NCBI GenBank assembly: GCA_030549495.1 | Contig: JAUIRK010001007.1 | Location: 248,001 to 312,000 of the forward strand | Source of the DNA: Nectonema munidae | Lineage: Eukaryota > Nematomorpha > Nectonematoida > Nectonematidae | Length of the DNA: 64,000 bases | Reading direction: 5' to 3' | Shown here: in pieces, positions 13,380-27,298 of the stretch | Position numbering within the stretch: the first letter of the stretch is position 1 | Layout of the letters: each line of letters opens with the position of its first letter | The notes under the pieces: generated by a model | Told to the model about the DNA's origin: nothing | What the model saw: the letters and a program-made list of their open reading frames with translations, nothing else | The model's database searches: none | Made by a program: the position numbers and the translations under genes

Positions 13380-14920
13380 GTTTTTCTTGTTGTTGTATAT
13401 TCTCTTGAATCATGCCATCAAAACAGTCTACTTCTCAGTTGTAGAATTGAACTATGTTTAACGTTTACTCTCCGTGCTTATATCTGTAGAAAAAAAGTTT
13501 GACGTTAGACTTTTTTTAGGACTAGAAGAAAGAAAAATTGTATTGTTGGTAATGTCAAAGATATATTTGGATGACATTCGTACCCGATAAAGTGGTATTC
13601 TTCAACGACTTTGGTATTTCTTTTCTATTAGAACGAATCGTTCTCATCAAAGTTAAATCTTTCTCTAACAAAGCAACAGCTAGCTCATGAATAGAGGAAA
13701 AGTTATCGGTTATTATGTTCCGTCAAGTATTATAAAATGACTTGTACAGAGCCATAACCAAATTCTTTGCCAAGTTTACAGCTCTTTTATTTCCTTCTTT
13801 TCGAAAATAAACAATAGCATCGTATCCATAGGACGAATCTACTTCACAAGGCTAAAAAAAATTTATACCAAACTTTCTTGGTTTACCTGGCATATAAGTT
13901 TTACCTGGCATTCTTCTTCGCTACCCAACAAGCTCTTCATCAATTGTAATATTCTTATTATGGACATAAAACATTTTTATAGAAAGCATCCTCAGATTTC
14001 ACTAATGGTAGTGATTTTACCGTGTTTTTTTCTTTCATTTCTTGTGTTTACACTGTCAAAACGAAGACATCTTAGAAAAAAATTTACTCTATCGAAAGAC
14101 ATTCATACTCTCTAGAATGGTTTACTGAAATCTTTAGAAAAAAAGTCAGCTAAATCTGTCATATTATCACAATCAGTCCCCAGCTCTTATGAGAAAGGCA
14201 AGAAAAGCATTTCGTTCATCATAAGTAAAATTAGCAAAATGCGAAGCTTGAAATGCTTGAGGATTTTGGCGCTTGATTTGTTCAACTTTATAATTTGTGT
14301 ATTTCAAAATGGTTCTCTTTATTTCTTCAGTGAAGATCAAGTCAAAAATCAAAAGTTCATTTGTGTAAGGTCTTTCAGAATATTTCTCCTTTGTAGAACT
14401 TAATTATTTGAAGATCAAGATCAGGTTCCATCATTTGATGTCTTTTCTTCCACTTCAAAATATTGGCTTCGATTTTTGGGGAGGAAGATGGAGAATATGA
14501 AGAGTAGGAAGAAAAAGATTGAGATTCTATTTCAGAAAATAAATCTATATCTTCGTCACTTTGTTTATAATGATTATCTGTTCCGTCCAAGCTTGAATCA
14601 GGATTTTCTTCAGAGGAAGCTTCTTCATTCGTTATATTTTCGAAGTTTTCATCTTCAGAAAAATGATCAATATTCATTATATTACAAGCATTTACAAAAG
14701 ACTGCCTTCTTTTCATTATATCCAAGGAAACTACAAATATAAAAACGAAAAAAAAATGTTCAGGATGTAATGTACGAATAAAGCGATTATATATGATAGC
14801 TAACACTTCATGCCATTTTATTAATAAATTTGAATTATTTTGTACCACAAAAATTTTTTCACACTCACATTTAAAAGAAAAAGCTCTAATGTATTCATTT
14901 TTGATACTTTTCAATTTCAT
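13380..14920 (-). mobile_element. Broken piggyBac-like transposase
   Basis: Minus strand. At 14375-14920 an acidic, serine-rich N-terminal region (FSEDENFENITNEEASSEEN) is typical of PGBD/piggyBac N-termini. It is followed, after stops and frame changes, by DERNAFLAFLIRAG, MTDLADFFSKDFS and RVNFFLRCLRFDSVNTR (about 14060-14340). The last matches the conserved piggyBac segment around 'RF..I.r.LRFDd...R'. Further fragments toward 13550 correspond to the catalytic half. There are at least four disabling changes. The flanks were not resolved to TTAA ends. Confidence 0.75.
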
Positions 14921-16563
14921 ACAAACACTTTATTTAACAGCCTTGAAAATTATATGCGGTAAACGTATATTTATTTTGTATATAACAAACAATGAGACTT
15001 AAACTTGAATTTTTTTATGATGAACAAATATGAGGAACAAATACTTATTTCGAATTCAAGCTTTAACTTAAAATATACTGTTTAAGCAATGAGTAAGCAG
15101 TCAGTTAATTACTGACCACTAAAAGAAAAAATCAATAGAAAAAAAGAAGCTTTACTTCAAAAAATCATCCGTAATCTATCACCTTTATCAAAAAAAAACT
15201 ATAAGAAATGATGTTATATTATTTCTGAAAAATGAATTGCTAAATAGTCTATTAACTTTTTAAATTAAAATGTAAAAATATTTTATTTAAGAACGCCAGA
15301 ACTATAGATATAGTAAAATATCTATAAAGCATAAAAAATAATTTATTTTAAAATTTTTTGGCAAAAGTTCTTTTCGAATGCTTCGTAGAAGAAACTTTCA
15401 AAATGCTTAGAACAAAATTAGGGTAATTTTAGGATGTAAGGCAGAGGTTTTAAAAACCAATTGTCATCCCATTTTTATGGAATTGTTATATAATATAACT
15501 GCAAATCTTTTGCTTTATGAGACACTTTTGCTGCATTGAGCCAGAGAGGATAAAAAGAAATATCAAAAATGAAACAAAAAAAGGTATTTAAAAGGTAATT
15601 TCCAAATCATTTTTAATCAAAATTTGAACTAATGCAAAAATATTGACATTTTACAAAAAAGTGACTTTATTGACTAAAAAAATATAAAAAATTACTTTAT
15701 TTACTTTAAATGCTTTAACCATGACATCTAAACATAATTATACTAAATTATTAATTAAAATTATTATTAGAGTATTTAAATTATGATTTTTCTTTAATAA
15801 TAATCAACTTTTGAAACTCCCTCATATATTTATCAAAATTATAGAAGTTTTTTTTCTACAAATATATTCTCTCAATGATACCAGCTGTTTTTCTCAATAC
15901 TCTGAAGTTTGATTTGCAAACTTCGTATCTCCATATATCATTCACAATTTTAAGACTATTGAAAATTCAAAATTTCAAGTCATACATTTCAAGAAAATTA
16001 GATAAAATCTTTTATCTTCATTTTAAAAAATTATTTTATCAAATGAAATAATCAAATTTAAGATGCTCGCCATTTTATATTATATTCGTATAATTGCTTT
16101 CAATATTGACATGATTATATATCCATTCTTATAAAGTTACTTCTATATGATCTTAGGCGTAAGGATTTTGAATTTTTACATTTCATCAATAATGCTATAC
16201 TTACAAAAGGACAGTATCTTCACCCCGCGATAAAAAAAAGTAGATAAAAAAAATTTAAATACACATATACTTGCCAATATTTTTGTGTTTTCATGTGGAA
16301 TTTTTTCACTTTATTCAATCAAAAAACATGTTGATAACTGGCACATCTTATTTTTCACAATGTTATTAGTATTTTTGGACAGAGTGGGTCTCAAAAGTTT
16401 TCTACATCATAAAATACCAATGATTGTTATCACTTTATTGAAATTTGAAATATGTTTTTATCATCAAGTTATTCTCAGCAAAGCTTATTAAAAAACGTCT
16501 ATTATACAAAAAAAGTATTACACATGTATATATATATATAAACAGAATATGATATATTATAGC
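14921..16563. other. No gene seen
   Basis: AT-rich sequence without long frames, tandem repeats or clear inverted repeats. Confidence 0.5.
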
Positions 16564-17410
16564 ACCGTATTTTGTGGCGTATTACGCGCATTAACATTTT
16601 CAGTAATATATAGCTTTTAAAAATAGTGTTGTATAACGCGCAAAGGCTATTACATTTTCAGTATCGTGATTTAGACTTTTGAGCAGTGTTTCCCAACCGC
16701 TGTGCAGCGGCACTAAAGGGTGCCGTAAGATTTTTTAAGGGTGCCGCCAAAATTCAGAATAAAAATTGTATTAATTTCATTCTCTCTGCTTTTATTGTCT
16801 AATTAACAATTTAACTTTTAGCTTAGATACTTGTTTAATTAAATTTATATAATTGTTTTTAACTTTTAGTCAAGCTTTATTTCTCATTATCAGAAAAGTT
16901 TATGCTATGGAAATTTTAAATAAGTTTTTCCTCAAAGGGTGCCAGCAATTTTTAAATGGCTCGCCAAGGGTGCCGCAAACTAAAAAAGGTTGGGAACCAC
17001 TGCTTTAGAGAATGTGTTTTGTTATGAAAGTTAAGAAAAATTTCTTATTTTTATGCTTATTTGGAGATCAAAAAAATAAGAACTTGCATCAATTTTGCTT
17101 TAAAATATATGTTTGTACCGCGGTAGGACCGTTTGTCTTTGAGTCCAGGGTTAGCGTCAGGTTAGAAAATGTGCGTTAGACAAACTGTCCGTAGGCAAAT
17201 TGTCTGGGTACCGTTTGTAAGGATTATAGCAGATTTAATGTTTGCACATATTACAATTTGACATATAATATATCACCTTGTTCTAGTTCTTTTATAGGCG
17301 TATAATAACGCGCACGAAATATCGCTTTATTCTAGAGTTTTTATTGGCGTATAACCCAGTTTCTCCGTTTTTTGAGAAAAAAGTGCGCGTTATACGCAAG
17401 AAAATACGGT
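16564..17410. mobile_element. Non-coding inverted-repeat transposon, host of a nested MITE
   Basis: It starts ACCGTATTTTGTGGCGTATT and ends in the complement of ACCGTATTTTCTTGCGTATA. The outer ten bases are identical in inverted orientation, and both arms continue with 'gcgtat-acgcgca' blocks that are repeated inside each arm. A hAT-type MITE (16684-17002) has inserted into the left half. The segment 17111-17220 repeats the motif 'gacaaactgtcc', shared with the minisatellite at 58590-58775. No transposase is present. Confidence 0.75.
16684..17002. mobile_element. hAT-type MITE with target-site duplication
   Basis: The ends are CAGTGTTTCCCAACC and, inverted, CAGTGGTTCCCAACC (14 of 15 match). 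The flanking octamers are CTTTTGAG (16676-16683) and CTTTAGAG (17003-17010), 7 of 8 identical, as expected for the 8-bp duplication of hAT elements. The interior repeats 'agggtgccg' in both orientations. It is nested in the older element 16564-17410. Confidence 0.9.
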
Positions 17411-17703
17411 ATATGATTTTTTTAATATATATATATAAAATTAAAACCGGCTTTCAGTTTATTTAATTATTTCTTTACTATAAGCCTAACCTGCTTTTAA
17501 CATATGTATTCCCGGTTCAAATTCATAACATTTTGATCTTTGTTCTGATGTTTGTATGATTGTTCAGTTTTTTTGTTTGGATCTTTTTTTATCATCCCAA
17601 GAATTGTTTCACAATCAGCCTTTGAGTTTGAAATAGATTTTTATAAAATAATGAATTTATTGTTTCAGGAAATTGAAAAATAAAAATTCTTTTACAATTT
17701 TAA

Positions 17704-17833
17704 CCCATTAAGTACCATAGAAATCAGACGATATCTAAAAAAACTCAGACGATTTATATTCAAAATCATTAAAAAAAGCAGACCAAGATGAAATTACTTA
17801 TGGTCCCAAATGGGAGCATTGGGACTTAATGGG
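17704..17833. mobile_element. piggyBac-type MITE, 130 bp, flanked by TTAA
   Basis: TTAA occurs at 17700-17703 and 17834-17837. The element begins CCCATTAAGT and ends ACTTAATGGG, a perfect inverted repeat that also reads through the TTAA. A TTAA target and CCC ends are diagnostic of the piggyBac superfamily. Inside are the motif 'atcagacgatat' and a shorter repeat of it, shared with the elements at 24274 and 41449. Confidence 0.9.
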
Positions 17834-17837
17834 TTAA

Positions 17838-18940
17838 AATCGAAATTTTGACTAAAATTTTCATGCCGAAATCGGAAATTGTGTGAAGGTTCTGATTTGG
17901 TAAAATCCCGCCCAAATTGGGATAGTTGGCTTGTTGCTTCAATATTGTTCCCAAAATATTGAAAATTTTAAGTTTTCGACAAAACTTTGATTTATCTGTT
18001 TATGAAATCTCCTCTTTTTTTTTAAAATATTTTAAAGTTTATTATAATTTGCGAAATAATTTATTTTCTTAAACTTGAAAAACTTTTGCTTTCACTCATA
18101 ACAGATGAAATATGCTTATTATATAATATATGATAAATAATAATATTCTTCAGTAAAATTTCAGGCCTAATTGTGAACTAAGCTTGCTATAGTAAATATG
18201 CAATTAAATAAACACAATGTTTTCATTCCTGAAATTGAAACAAAGCGTTGTATATCATCATCATTCTTTGACATGGAACACTCACTATATTTCTATTTCT
18301 TATATACACATATATATCACTGACTACATTTTCGATTTCTGAAACAAAATTTCTTATAACTTTCTCGCATCTATAGTTCTATAGACATTTTTCTCTTTGC
18401 GATACAAATTAAGTTGATTCAGAGAATCAATTACTTTTTAAACTTAATTAACATTTTGACAAGGGAATTAATTGCGACGTTCAATCACTTTTGTCCAAAT
18501 TCGTAGAGAAGATGTGTGAACGAGTGTCATCTTATATCCAATTATAAGAATAAAGCTCGAACAAAAGCGCCTCGTCCAATACTTGCTCAAACACTCTGTC
18601 ACAACATTCTACATTTCTCTTTCTTCCAAATTCAGAAAATCACCATAGATATATAAAGCGATAGAAGGCCGTTCTAAGTCTGGGGAAGCAAGGGAGCGGA
18701 AAAAATGTCATTAAAAAAATCGCTTATGAAAAAAACTCTATTTTAATTATTTTTATGAAATTAAAATATTTTTCTTATTTTTTAGTCCAGTGTATAATTT
18801 AAACAACCTACAAACTAAACTATAATATGCATATGCTCAAAAACACTTTTGTCTTCTCTAACAAAGATGTAGCTCTTCACTAATTTAAAATCATTGGTAA
18901 GGCCAATCCTCGAGTATAGAATTATAATTTTTGGGAATTC
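17838..18940. other. No gene seen
   Basis: AT-rich sequence. No coding signal or repeat structure that I can defend. Confidence 0.45.
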
Positions 18941-18956
18941 CTGTTCATTTAACATG

Positions 18957-19350
18957 AGGAAAATTGAGAAAGTACAAAAAGTGTTCACTAAATATTAGAA
19001 AGGTATGAAAAACCTCAGCTATGAAGAAAGATTAAAAATCCTAAATTTACCTACATTTTACTACAGAACGATTCGCAATGAAATGATAACTATATTTAAT
19101 ATAATAAATGGTAATATGGATATCAATAGAAATGTTTTACCTGAATTTTCGACAAGAATATCCAGATCTCACCAGTACAAACTGAATACAGGACTTTCAA
19201 CCAAATTCAGACGAAATTATTTTGCATTGAGAGGACTCAAAAGATGGAATAGTTTACCTGCCAAAGTTATTTCATCAAGCTCAATTGACATGTTCAAGAA
19301 AAAATTAGACAAATTTATTGGCAATGAAATGTATAAATATATATAATTGA
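18957..19350 (+). mobile_element. LINE fragment, C-terminus of a CR1/L2-like reverse transcriptase
   Basis: The translation runs RKIEKVQKVFTKY, a stop, then LSYEERLKILNLPTFYYR, NEMITIFNIINGNMD and a final RRNYFALRGLKRWNSLPAKV before the TAA at 19344-19346. This matches the conserved tail after the polymerase domain of CR1/L2/jockey-like LINEs (VQ..fTk, lsYeeRLk.LnL..l.yRR, DmI..yKi, fF..R....WN.Lp..v). The 5' part is missing, as is usual for 5'-truncated LINE copies. At least one in-frame stop and the truncation make it inactive. Confidence 0.88.
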
Positions 19351-19419
19351 ATTTGCTTATATAATTTTATAAGCCTTTTATAATGCTTAATAAACTTATG
19401 TTATAATATGATTCGAGCC

Positions 19420-21401
19420 TTAAGTGCTTGTCTTTTGAACTGACACTCGACCTACAATATTAAAAGCAAAGAACCTACTCTTAATATTGATCAAACTTTG
19501 AACCACAAACACTCATAAGCCAATGAGATAACAAGGAAAGTGTTTGATGGGGAACTACTAAGAAAACTAAAGGAGCATAAACTTTTTTTTGTGAATGAAA
19601 TGTGAAAATACAATTCGTTTATGATAGAGCTTTTATTGCACTTCTCGCTAAAGGGCGAAAAGACAATCCGATTAAAAACAATAGTAATCGTGAGAAAACT
19701 CACTTTCAGTACTTTTATCATGTTTGGCTGATGGCACAAGGCTAAAACATATGGTAATTTTCAAGCGAAAAACAATATCGAAGCAAAGTTTCTTCCGTCC
19801 AACCAAAAAGATGAATGGTTGAAGAAGTGGTGAAAGTTTAGATTTCTACAATTTGATTCGATTCAATACGCATCTTCTTGACTCAGCAAAAAAAAAGTTA
19901 AAAAACTATAAAAAAAACATTTTCTGTTATACCAGGAGGTTTTAAAAGTATTTTCCAACCACTGGATGTTTCATTGAATAAGTTAGTTAATTGTTTTATT
20001 AACTAATTACTAATTAGTTAAAGCAAAGTGGAATATACAATTTTTGAATGAAGGCATTATTTGGATATAAAATCTAAAAATAAAAAAAGATTTTTAATAT
20101 TGAAATTTAAAACGAAAATTTACTTCGTAACTTAAGCGCTTTCCAGAAAACATGAATTCAAATGGGAGATTATTTGCGAAGGTCATTTTTCCCAGTAAAT
20201 TTTTTCTAGAGGAATAATTTAACAAAGTGTTTTTTCATGAACTCTTCTAGTAGGTTTCCCAACATAAACATAAGATTCCTTGACAAATAGTTAAAATTAT
20301 AATTTTCAATAGAGAAGCTATATCAATTATATCAAGAGATAGTTTTTTCATATACTCAAAAATATACTTTTGTGCTTATTTTAGCAAATTTTCAATATTT
20401 TTTTCTGGCTCAGTTTATTTTACGAATCAATTTTTGGTATATATAAAAATAGTTTCTGAAATTAACAAAATTTCTGGCGAAAGTCACAAATTTCGTGTAT
20501 GAAATTACTCGTTGATAGATTGTTTTTAATAGGAAATCTGAATGCTATGAATAAAAAGTTGTTAGAATTATTTTTAAAATCAAACGTAAATTTTATGTTT
20601 AGAAATCTAACCAAAGTTAGCTTAGCTTTAAGCAGCAAAAAATATAGAAATCTCATTCTTGGTTAAATCATAAACTATCTAGTCATCAAATTTCTATTCG
20701 ATGAATGATGCTTGAATCACTCTGTTTTAATTGTAAATTGGCAGTGATGCCATACGATTCGCTACATTTAGATATTACGGCACAATAAGAAAGCTTTTTT
20801 TTTTAAAAAAATGCTAATAGAATAGACGTAGGTAAAAAACAAACTAGTTATAACATCCAGTATCTTTGGCACGTTTTACTTTATCGAACCTGTGAGTATC
20901 ACGTTCAAGCTCGTTTCCTGATTGATAACATATTCCAGTCAATAATATTTTGTAAGTATTTTGTTTCTGAACTGGAATTACTTTTATCGAATTTTACATC
21001 AATTTGTTATTTACCGTTATATTATCGATTATCGATTTTGATGATTTGGAATCTTTCTTAACAAACTACACACATTTCAAATGAGCTCCATCAAATCGTT
21101 CCCTTAAAATGAATGAAATATAAAAAATAAAAATGAAAAAAACATAATATTAATTTTATTAGAAAAGGTAAAAAACATCAAACAAATCCTTTTCATCCTG
21201 TTTGATTGAGACGTTGTCACTTTTCCATTTTTTTTCCAAAATTTCGTTACGCTTTTTGGATATCGTATTTTTTTTTGTATTATGACGCGATTTTACGATA
21301 CGAAAAAAGTGAAGTTTGTTCGAAGTTGGCGAATCTAAGAACACTGTTCCAGCATTGATATTTCAGTTCGAAAGCAAGTCCTGCCTCAGATGATGAATGT
21401 T
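19420..21401. other. No gene seen
   Basis: AT-rich, short random frames only. Confidence 0.45.
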
Positions 21402-21432
<31 letters not shown>

Positions 21433-21656
21433 GTATGCAATATGCATCCTCTAATGATTCTTTAGGTGGCGAGTTATACTTTTTTCTTTGAGTCTAGCAG
21501 AATTAAAGCCCTTCTCTTCAAGCGCTATTTACACAAGTTAAAATGTGATAGATGAAACCTCAACGCAATCATATCAAAAGAACTAATGCAGCAACCCCAA
21601 AATATCTTCTTCTTCTTCTTCTACTTCTTCTTCTTCTTCTTCTTTCTCTTCTTCTT
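21402..21656. repeat. Microsatellite cluster: (GAT)n and (TTC)n
   Basis: An ATG/GAT run at 21402-21432 and an interrupted TTC run at 21605-21656. The second has the same unit and orientation as the giant tract at 3039-5744. It creates an artificial Arg-rich frame on the minus strand. Confidence 0.9.
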
Positions 21657-21659
21657 GTC

Positions 21660-24270
21660 AAGTACATTGAGAAATGAAGGAAAAGATGTTGTTTGTGATT
21701 GCAAAGATGCTGTCGTGCATCGTAAATCAAATTTGAACTTGAAAGCGCTACAAACACGACCAAATAAACTAAAAAAATGAAGGCACAGACAAAGGGTGAT
21801 GGATGCAAGAACAAACTCTGCCTCTAGTGAATATTAATGCTGGATGGCATGGTCTTCTTGACAGCGCGTCATCTTCATCAATCAAAGTGGGAGGAACTGT
21901 GTCGCTTTAAAATTGACTTTTTAATAGATTGGGTAAGTAAGTAGTGTGTATATGTGTGTAATATACCTTTTTTTGTCAATATAAAAATAAATTTGTAAAG
22001 GAGAAATTTTTTTAATTTTTTTTTATAAAAAATAGTTTCATAAATATTTTTGTTTAAATTAAAAAATAAACTTACAAGAAATTGAGGCTTAACGTTCACT
22101 TATAATTATTAAAATGGAATAAATGATTTTTTGATAATGTCGGTTAAATAAGGTAGTTATGATGTAAAAAGTTTTGCAAAAATATTATGTTGTGATTTTA
22201 AAGATTTCAAGGGTTTTCTGGTCAAAACAACCAAAACCCTTTAAATTGCATTTCGAAGAAAAAGAAAATTCATTGAAAAAAGTGAAAAACAAATAAAATT
22301 TTTAATTTCATGAAATTCAGAGTTTTGGACTTTCTCACTTTTTGAAAGCTCCATTCCAAAGCTCCATTCAGTAAGGTAAAAAGAGAAAAAAACTTGTATT
22401 TTGTTTTGTTATCTTTACATTCATGAAGGAATTTGGAAAGATAAAATAGTGATCTTTTGATTTTGGATTTGGGATCTCCAACCTTTTTCCCAAAGCATCA
22501 TTGCAATACTGTGTATATATAGAAAGTATAAATATTCACAACTTTGCAAAGTATAAAGGAATTCCATTGAAATGTTTCCTCTTCAGATTCACATGCATCG
22601 CCGAATTCAACATCTGAAGAGGATTTATATGATAAAAAAATCTAACTTTAACAGTAATTAAAAAATCCTGATTTTAAAAAATTGTGTGTTTTTTATAAGG
22701 TAAAAATTTTTTTACATGAAAATTACTTCTTTTTTTTATTGAAACACTTCGTCAATATCAAAAAAAGTATGGCGAAATTATCAATTTTTTTGGATTAATT
22801 TATGCATCCAATCGATACTTGTTAATTCTTTGTAAATATTCGTAATTAGAAAAATTGGATATTGATTGACTGTTATTGACTAAATATCGATATTGGCAAG
22901 TGTATTTACAGTAACATATGCAAACTAAAAGCGCAAGACAAAGCACTCTCAGAAATTAGTTTGATATATAGAAAATCCTGATCAAAAAAAGCAAAACCTT
23001 ATTTTCACTAAAATCTGATACTCAATCCAAAGTATATTATGCGAATCACTCTAAGAAGAAAACATTATATAAAACCTACATTGAACAAACTGTACTTGAT
23101 TTCAACAAAAAATTCAGACATGAAATATAAAATTTGAAATAATATTTACAATTTTTGTTTGCATTCCACAAATTTTCAAATTGTAATTTTTTTGTCAATA
23201 TATATGCTAATATATAATTAAATATATGTAAATTGATTTTTTTTTTTAATAAAAAATATATTAAATATTATAGGAACTTTATTTGTCACTTTTATTTGTT
23301 ATTATTTATAGCTTGTTTTTTTTTAATAAAATTTATTTATAATATCTAAAAACTCTGTTTATATTCCACAAATTTTAAATTTGCAATTTTATTTGCGAAG
23401 CGCAATGTGGAAGAGAGTGTAAAGTGCAACTTAGGAGTGCATATCGGAAAATGATATGATGAATGACAAAAAAGTCACGTATTTTCAATTTTGATTTGTA
23501 GTTATGCGGCAGAAATTTATATTTCTGTCAAAATTTTAATTTAAAAAACTTAAAGCTCATATAGTTTATTTATATAAGTTATAAAATATTTTTTTTATAT
23601 AGTTATTTATATAAGTTTTATTTATATTTTTTTAAGCAATCAATTACAAAAATGTAAAACAGGAACAAATCTTGATAATTTTTTTTAAAAAAAATATCTG
23701 AGTTTCTCTGAAAGTTCTTCGATTAAAATATTTATGAACATTCTCTACAATTTGGTCAAATCTTGCAAATTTTTATCATACTCGACAAATTGAAATACAT
23801 TCGCTATTTTTTCTTTTGAACCGATACTAACACTGAACATATATATATATATATATTGCTTATATTGTTAATCATATTACATCTTTTAAAGACAGATGAT
23901 CATATGTCTATCTGAATTGCTAATTTCTAAAATACCAATAAAGTATGCTGTAAACCGTCTTATTGACAGAATAAAATATAAAATTCTGTTAAGTTAATAG
24001 AAGATTGATTAGTGGAACTGGATGAAAGTAAATCAAAAAAATACAATATCGCTTCGTGTGTTAAATACAGAAAAGTTTTCATGATTCCTGGTTATTGACA
24101 AAAAATAATGATAACTGGTTTTTAACTAAAAAATTTTTTATAAAAAAATTTACTCCAAAACATGAAAATTGAAGAAAAAAGAGAAAAGGAGAAAGAGAGA
24201 GACTTTGGAGTGCAAAGGAAGACTTACACATCCAAAAACGAAAGAAGAAATCAGAGAAGGTCTAGGACGT
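21660..24270. other. No gene seen
   Basis: Strongly AT-rich, with poly-A/T runs. No coding, tandem or inverted-repeat signal recognised. Confidence 0.45.
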
Positions 24271-24273
24271 AAC

Positions 24274-24416
24274 AAACACTTTCGTGACCAGTGTATCAAA
24301 TGTATAATACATAAACAATTTTATCTTCGTCTGCTGCTTCAAATAGTTTTGTATATATGACTCTTCTGCTTTTAAATAAATATCGTCTGATTTTTCTGGT
24401 CACGAAAGGCTTTGTA
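24274..24416. mobile_element. Probable piggyBac-type MITE
   Basis: CTTTCGTGACCAG near the left end is inverted as CTGGTCACGAAAG near the right end, and TTAA follows at 24417-24420 (the left side has GTAA). Next to the right end is 'atatcgtctgatttttctgg', which is also found next to the ends of the TTAA elements at 17704 and 41449. Confidence 0.65.
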
Positions 24417-24689
24417 TTAAAAATAATACATTTTTAACAATCATACTTTTCTATTTGTAGGGGATCATACATATATCACGTCCTCTATCAAGAAGGGGGG
24501 GGGGGGGGGTAAACTAATTTTAGATGCTCTGCATTAAAAATAGAGCAGGAGCCATAAAAATCACCATAGGTGAAGAGGCTGTAAGGGGTGGGTAAAAAGT
24601 TTTTAAGTTTTGGGGACTTAATTTATGCATGATGCCTAGACGCTGTGTAAATAAACATTCTAAACAATTTTTGCATTAGTTCTAGATAC

Positions 24690-25054
24690 GGAGTCCCCAA
24701 ACTTCTTAACTCGTAGACCCCTTTATAGATTATTTTCCTTTTTGTAGACCCCTTTATTATTTACTTTCTCCTAGCCCCCCCCTCAGACAAGTTTAATAAA
24801 AATATGAAATCACTTTTTGCATTTCTGATCATGGGCATATATGAAATTTAACTTTAAAATAACACCATATAAAATAATATTTTATTATTGGTTTTTATAT
24901 TAACTCATAACTTTCATGACTATCTCGATTTTATCCTGCCTACAAATTTAAATGATTCCCCATAACCTAACCGATCCCCACTTCTATGTAAAAACCGACT
25001 CCTAAAATCTCTCATCGACACCAGGAGGTCGATAACCACCATTTTGGGGACTCC
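24690..25054. mobile_element. Inverted-repeat MITE, probably hAT
   Basis: The ends are GGAGTCCCCAAA in inverted orientation, 12 of 12 identical. The left arm continues with two 'gtagaccccttta' repeats. No clear target duplication and no frame inside. A poly-G run of about 14 bases lies just before it at 24497-24510. Confidence 0.7.
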
Positions 25055-27229
25055 AGTTCTACTAAATTCCATTTTGAGTAACAACTAATGCATTTTCTTC
25101 ACTTATAACATAGATTTATAATTTATCTGCTGAAATTTAATGCAAAACACGTAAAAACTGTTTCACAAGTTTCACGTCTGAAGGAAAAAATATTTAGAAT
25201 GCTTAATTTCAGCTTCAAGTGTAAATATTCATATTATTTAAAATATGGAACTAACAAAGTGAATGGATGGAAGATATTTTTCCTTCCATTTTCAGACACT
25301 CGACCAAGTAGTTTTCCCCTCTTCCCAGGTCTGCCTTGAGAATGTTTGATTCGCAGTGAAACGATGTAAAGAGCAAGAAATGCATTAATCGTTCTGCCTG
25401 AACTGTTCACATCGCTATTAGTAGCATAAAATGTACAGACAGGAGCATTAAATGCTCGATAAATATGATGATGATTATGATGATAGAGGAATTAGGAAAT
25501 CGATATGTCATTAAAAAAAGTGATTTTATCCTTTAAAAAGTTTCTCAAAATTCTCCTCACCAGACCACAATCACAAATCAGTAGATCTTGATCATGACAA
25601 GAAATAGAGACTTTTGTGGACTTACACAACTTCTTACCTGCGTTGCTATGCGACAATAAAAATGATATATTGGCTTGGATGAGATGTGTAATCCACGCGA
25701 GTCTATAGTACTTCTTCTAGGCAGACACGATACTAAATCAATGCAAAGGCAGAGAGAGACTTTTTCTATGCATTTCACGAGCTGGCGGATAACACAGATT
25801 GTCTGAATTGTGCTTCATCATCTCATAGATTATAACTTGTTAACTTTTCTCTTCTTCTAGACAAGTGATTAAAATGAGATTTGCCATGATAAAAGTTTGT
25901 CTTGAGTGAGTTCTGTCTTAACTACCATCACTCCAATCATGATTTAGATGTGGAATTTTTTCATGGCTGTAAGTAAATGTTATTGTGGTGAGCAGCAGTC
26001 ACAAGACCACAAACAAAAGGACTCTCCACAAATAAAAGTGATATGACAGCACTTCTTCTTGGATGCATAAACAGAATAATAATGAGGTCGTTGTGAATTA
26101 TTTCATGCAAACAGCACCAACGCATAAATCTCTTTTGGTTTATCCTTCTCAGTCAAAGAAGTGGCAAGAAGTGTCACTACTATCATCGTTGAGCATTCAA
26201 AAAAACTCACAGCAGCTTCTCAAACAAGACTATACTTACTATACTGCACTTCTCTTATTGATTGATTTCAAAGGCATATTCATTCATTCATTCATTCTTC
26301 CCTTTTAGACGTCAAAACTTTCATATTTATTTATGGGTTCCTAGACAAAATCCCCGAAAACGAAATGTATCAGTAGCTTTACTAAGAGATTTTTGCTTTC
26401 TGGGATTTTGAACAGTTACCTTATTTATGCTTGTGTTGTGGTGCTAAAGGAGAGATCGATCATTTGCATCTAGGGGGTGGGAAATTAGTCTGTGATTTTT
26501 TGGGGACCACCAAATCTCTACATATCCATATGAAGATTTAGAGTCATCAATCAAATAAACGCGATTACAAATCTAAAACTTCACATTTAAATGTTTTTTA
26601 TCTATATTTTATATTTCGAATAAACACTTTTGGTTCTTATTATTTTTGTGTCGACAACAAAACAACTTGAAATTTTCAATATTTAATATGTTTATTAAAT
26701 TTTAATTTCAAAAAAATCTTTTGGCTCTTGGCAAAATATTCTTTTTTATCCATTTTATATTTTTATTGACAATCATAAAACATAAAATTTTCAATATCTA
26801 ACATAATATAGAACTATATTTTGAAGACAACAACTTTTTTTTGGCTGTTGACAAAATCAAACTTTCTTTCATATTTATTCTGACTCAAAGTTTTTGGGAA
26901 ACAAAAATTCCCTTGCGTATGAGTTTTTTCTAAATTTTATGTCATAAAAATTTCCAATGACATCAACTTCGTACATAATTTTGACGAAAAATGATATCTA
27001 TTCAAAATTAGTATGAAAATCATAATTTTCATCGTTCTGCCACACTACAATCCATGACACCCGTCAAATCAAATTTTAATGCAGGTACCAATTTTTAGTT
27101 TAATTATTATTATTATTTCTCCTATCTTTGTCCGACATTTTGAAATTACATCAAAAAATAAGATGTTTTGAAAGTAAGCTTAGATACTAAAAGTTCATAT
27201 ATTTAAATTATTTGAAAATCAAATTTGTC
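25055..27229. other. No gene seen
   Basis: AT-rich sequence with a short (ATTC)n run near 26280. Frames up to about 80 codons have no recognisable domain or splice context. Confidence 0.4.
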
Positions 27230-27298
27230 ATTCAATATTTTCAACCAATCAGAATGTTTTTAACGAAACTAAAGAACGCTAGGCTATTATAATATAGA
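27230..27298 (-). mobile_element. Probable Helitron 5' end fragment
   Basis: The minus strand begins TCTATATTATAATAGCCTAG after an A, as expected for a Helitron inserted between A and T, and reaches CATTCTGATTGGTTGAAA. The same two blocks form the 5' end of the copy at 29457. No partner 3' end was identified nearby. Confidence 0.5.

Noticed and set aside
21569-21814. Arg-rich minus-strand frame
   Set aside because: Driven by the TTC microsatellite at 21605-21656.
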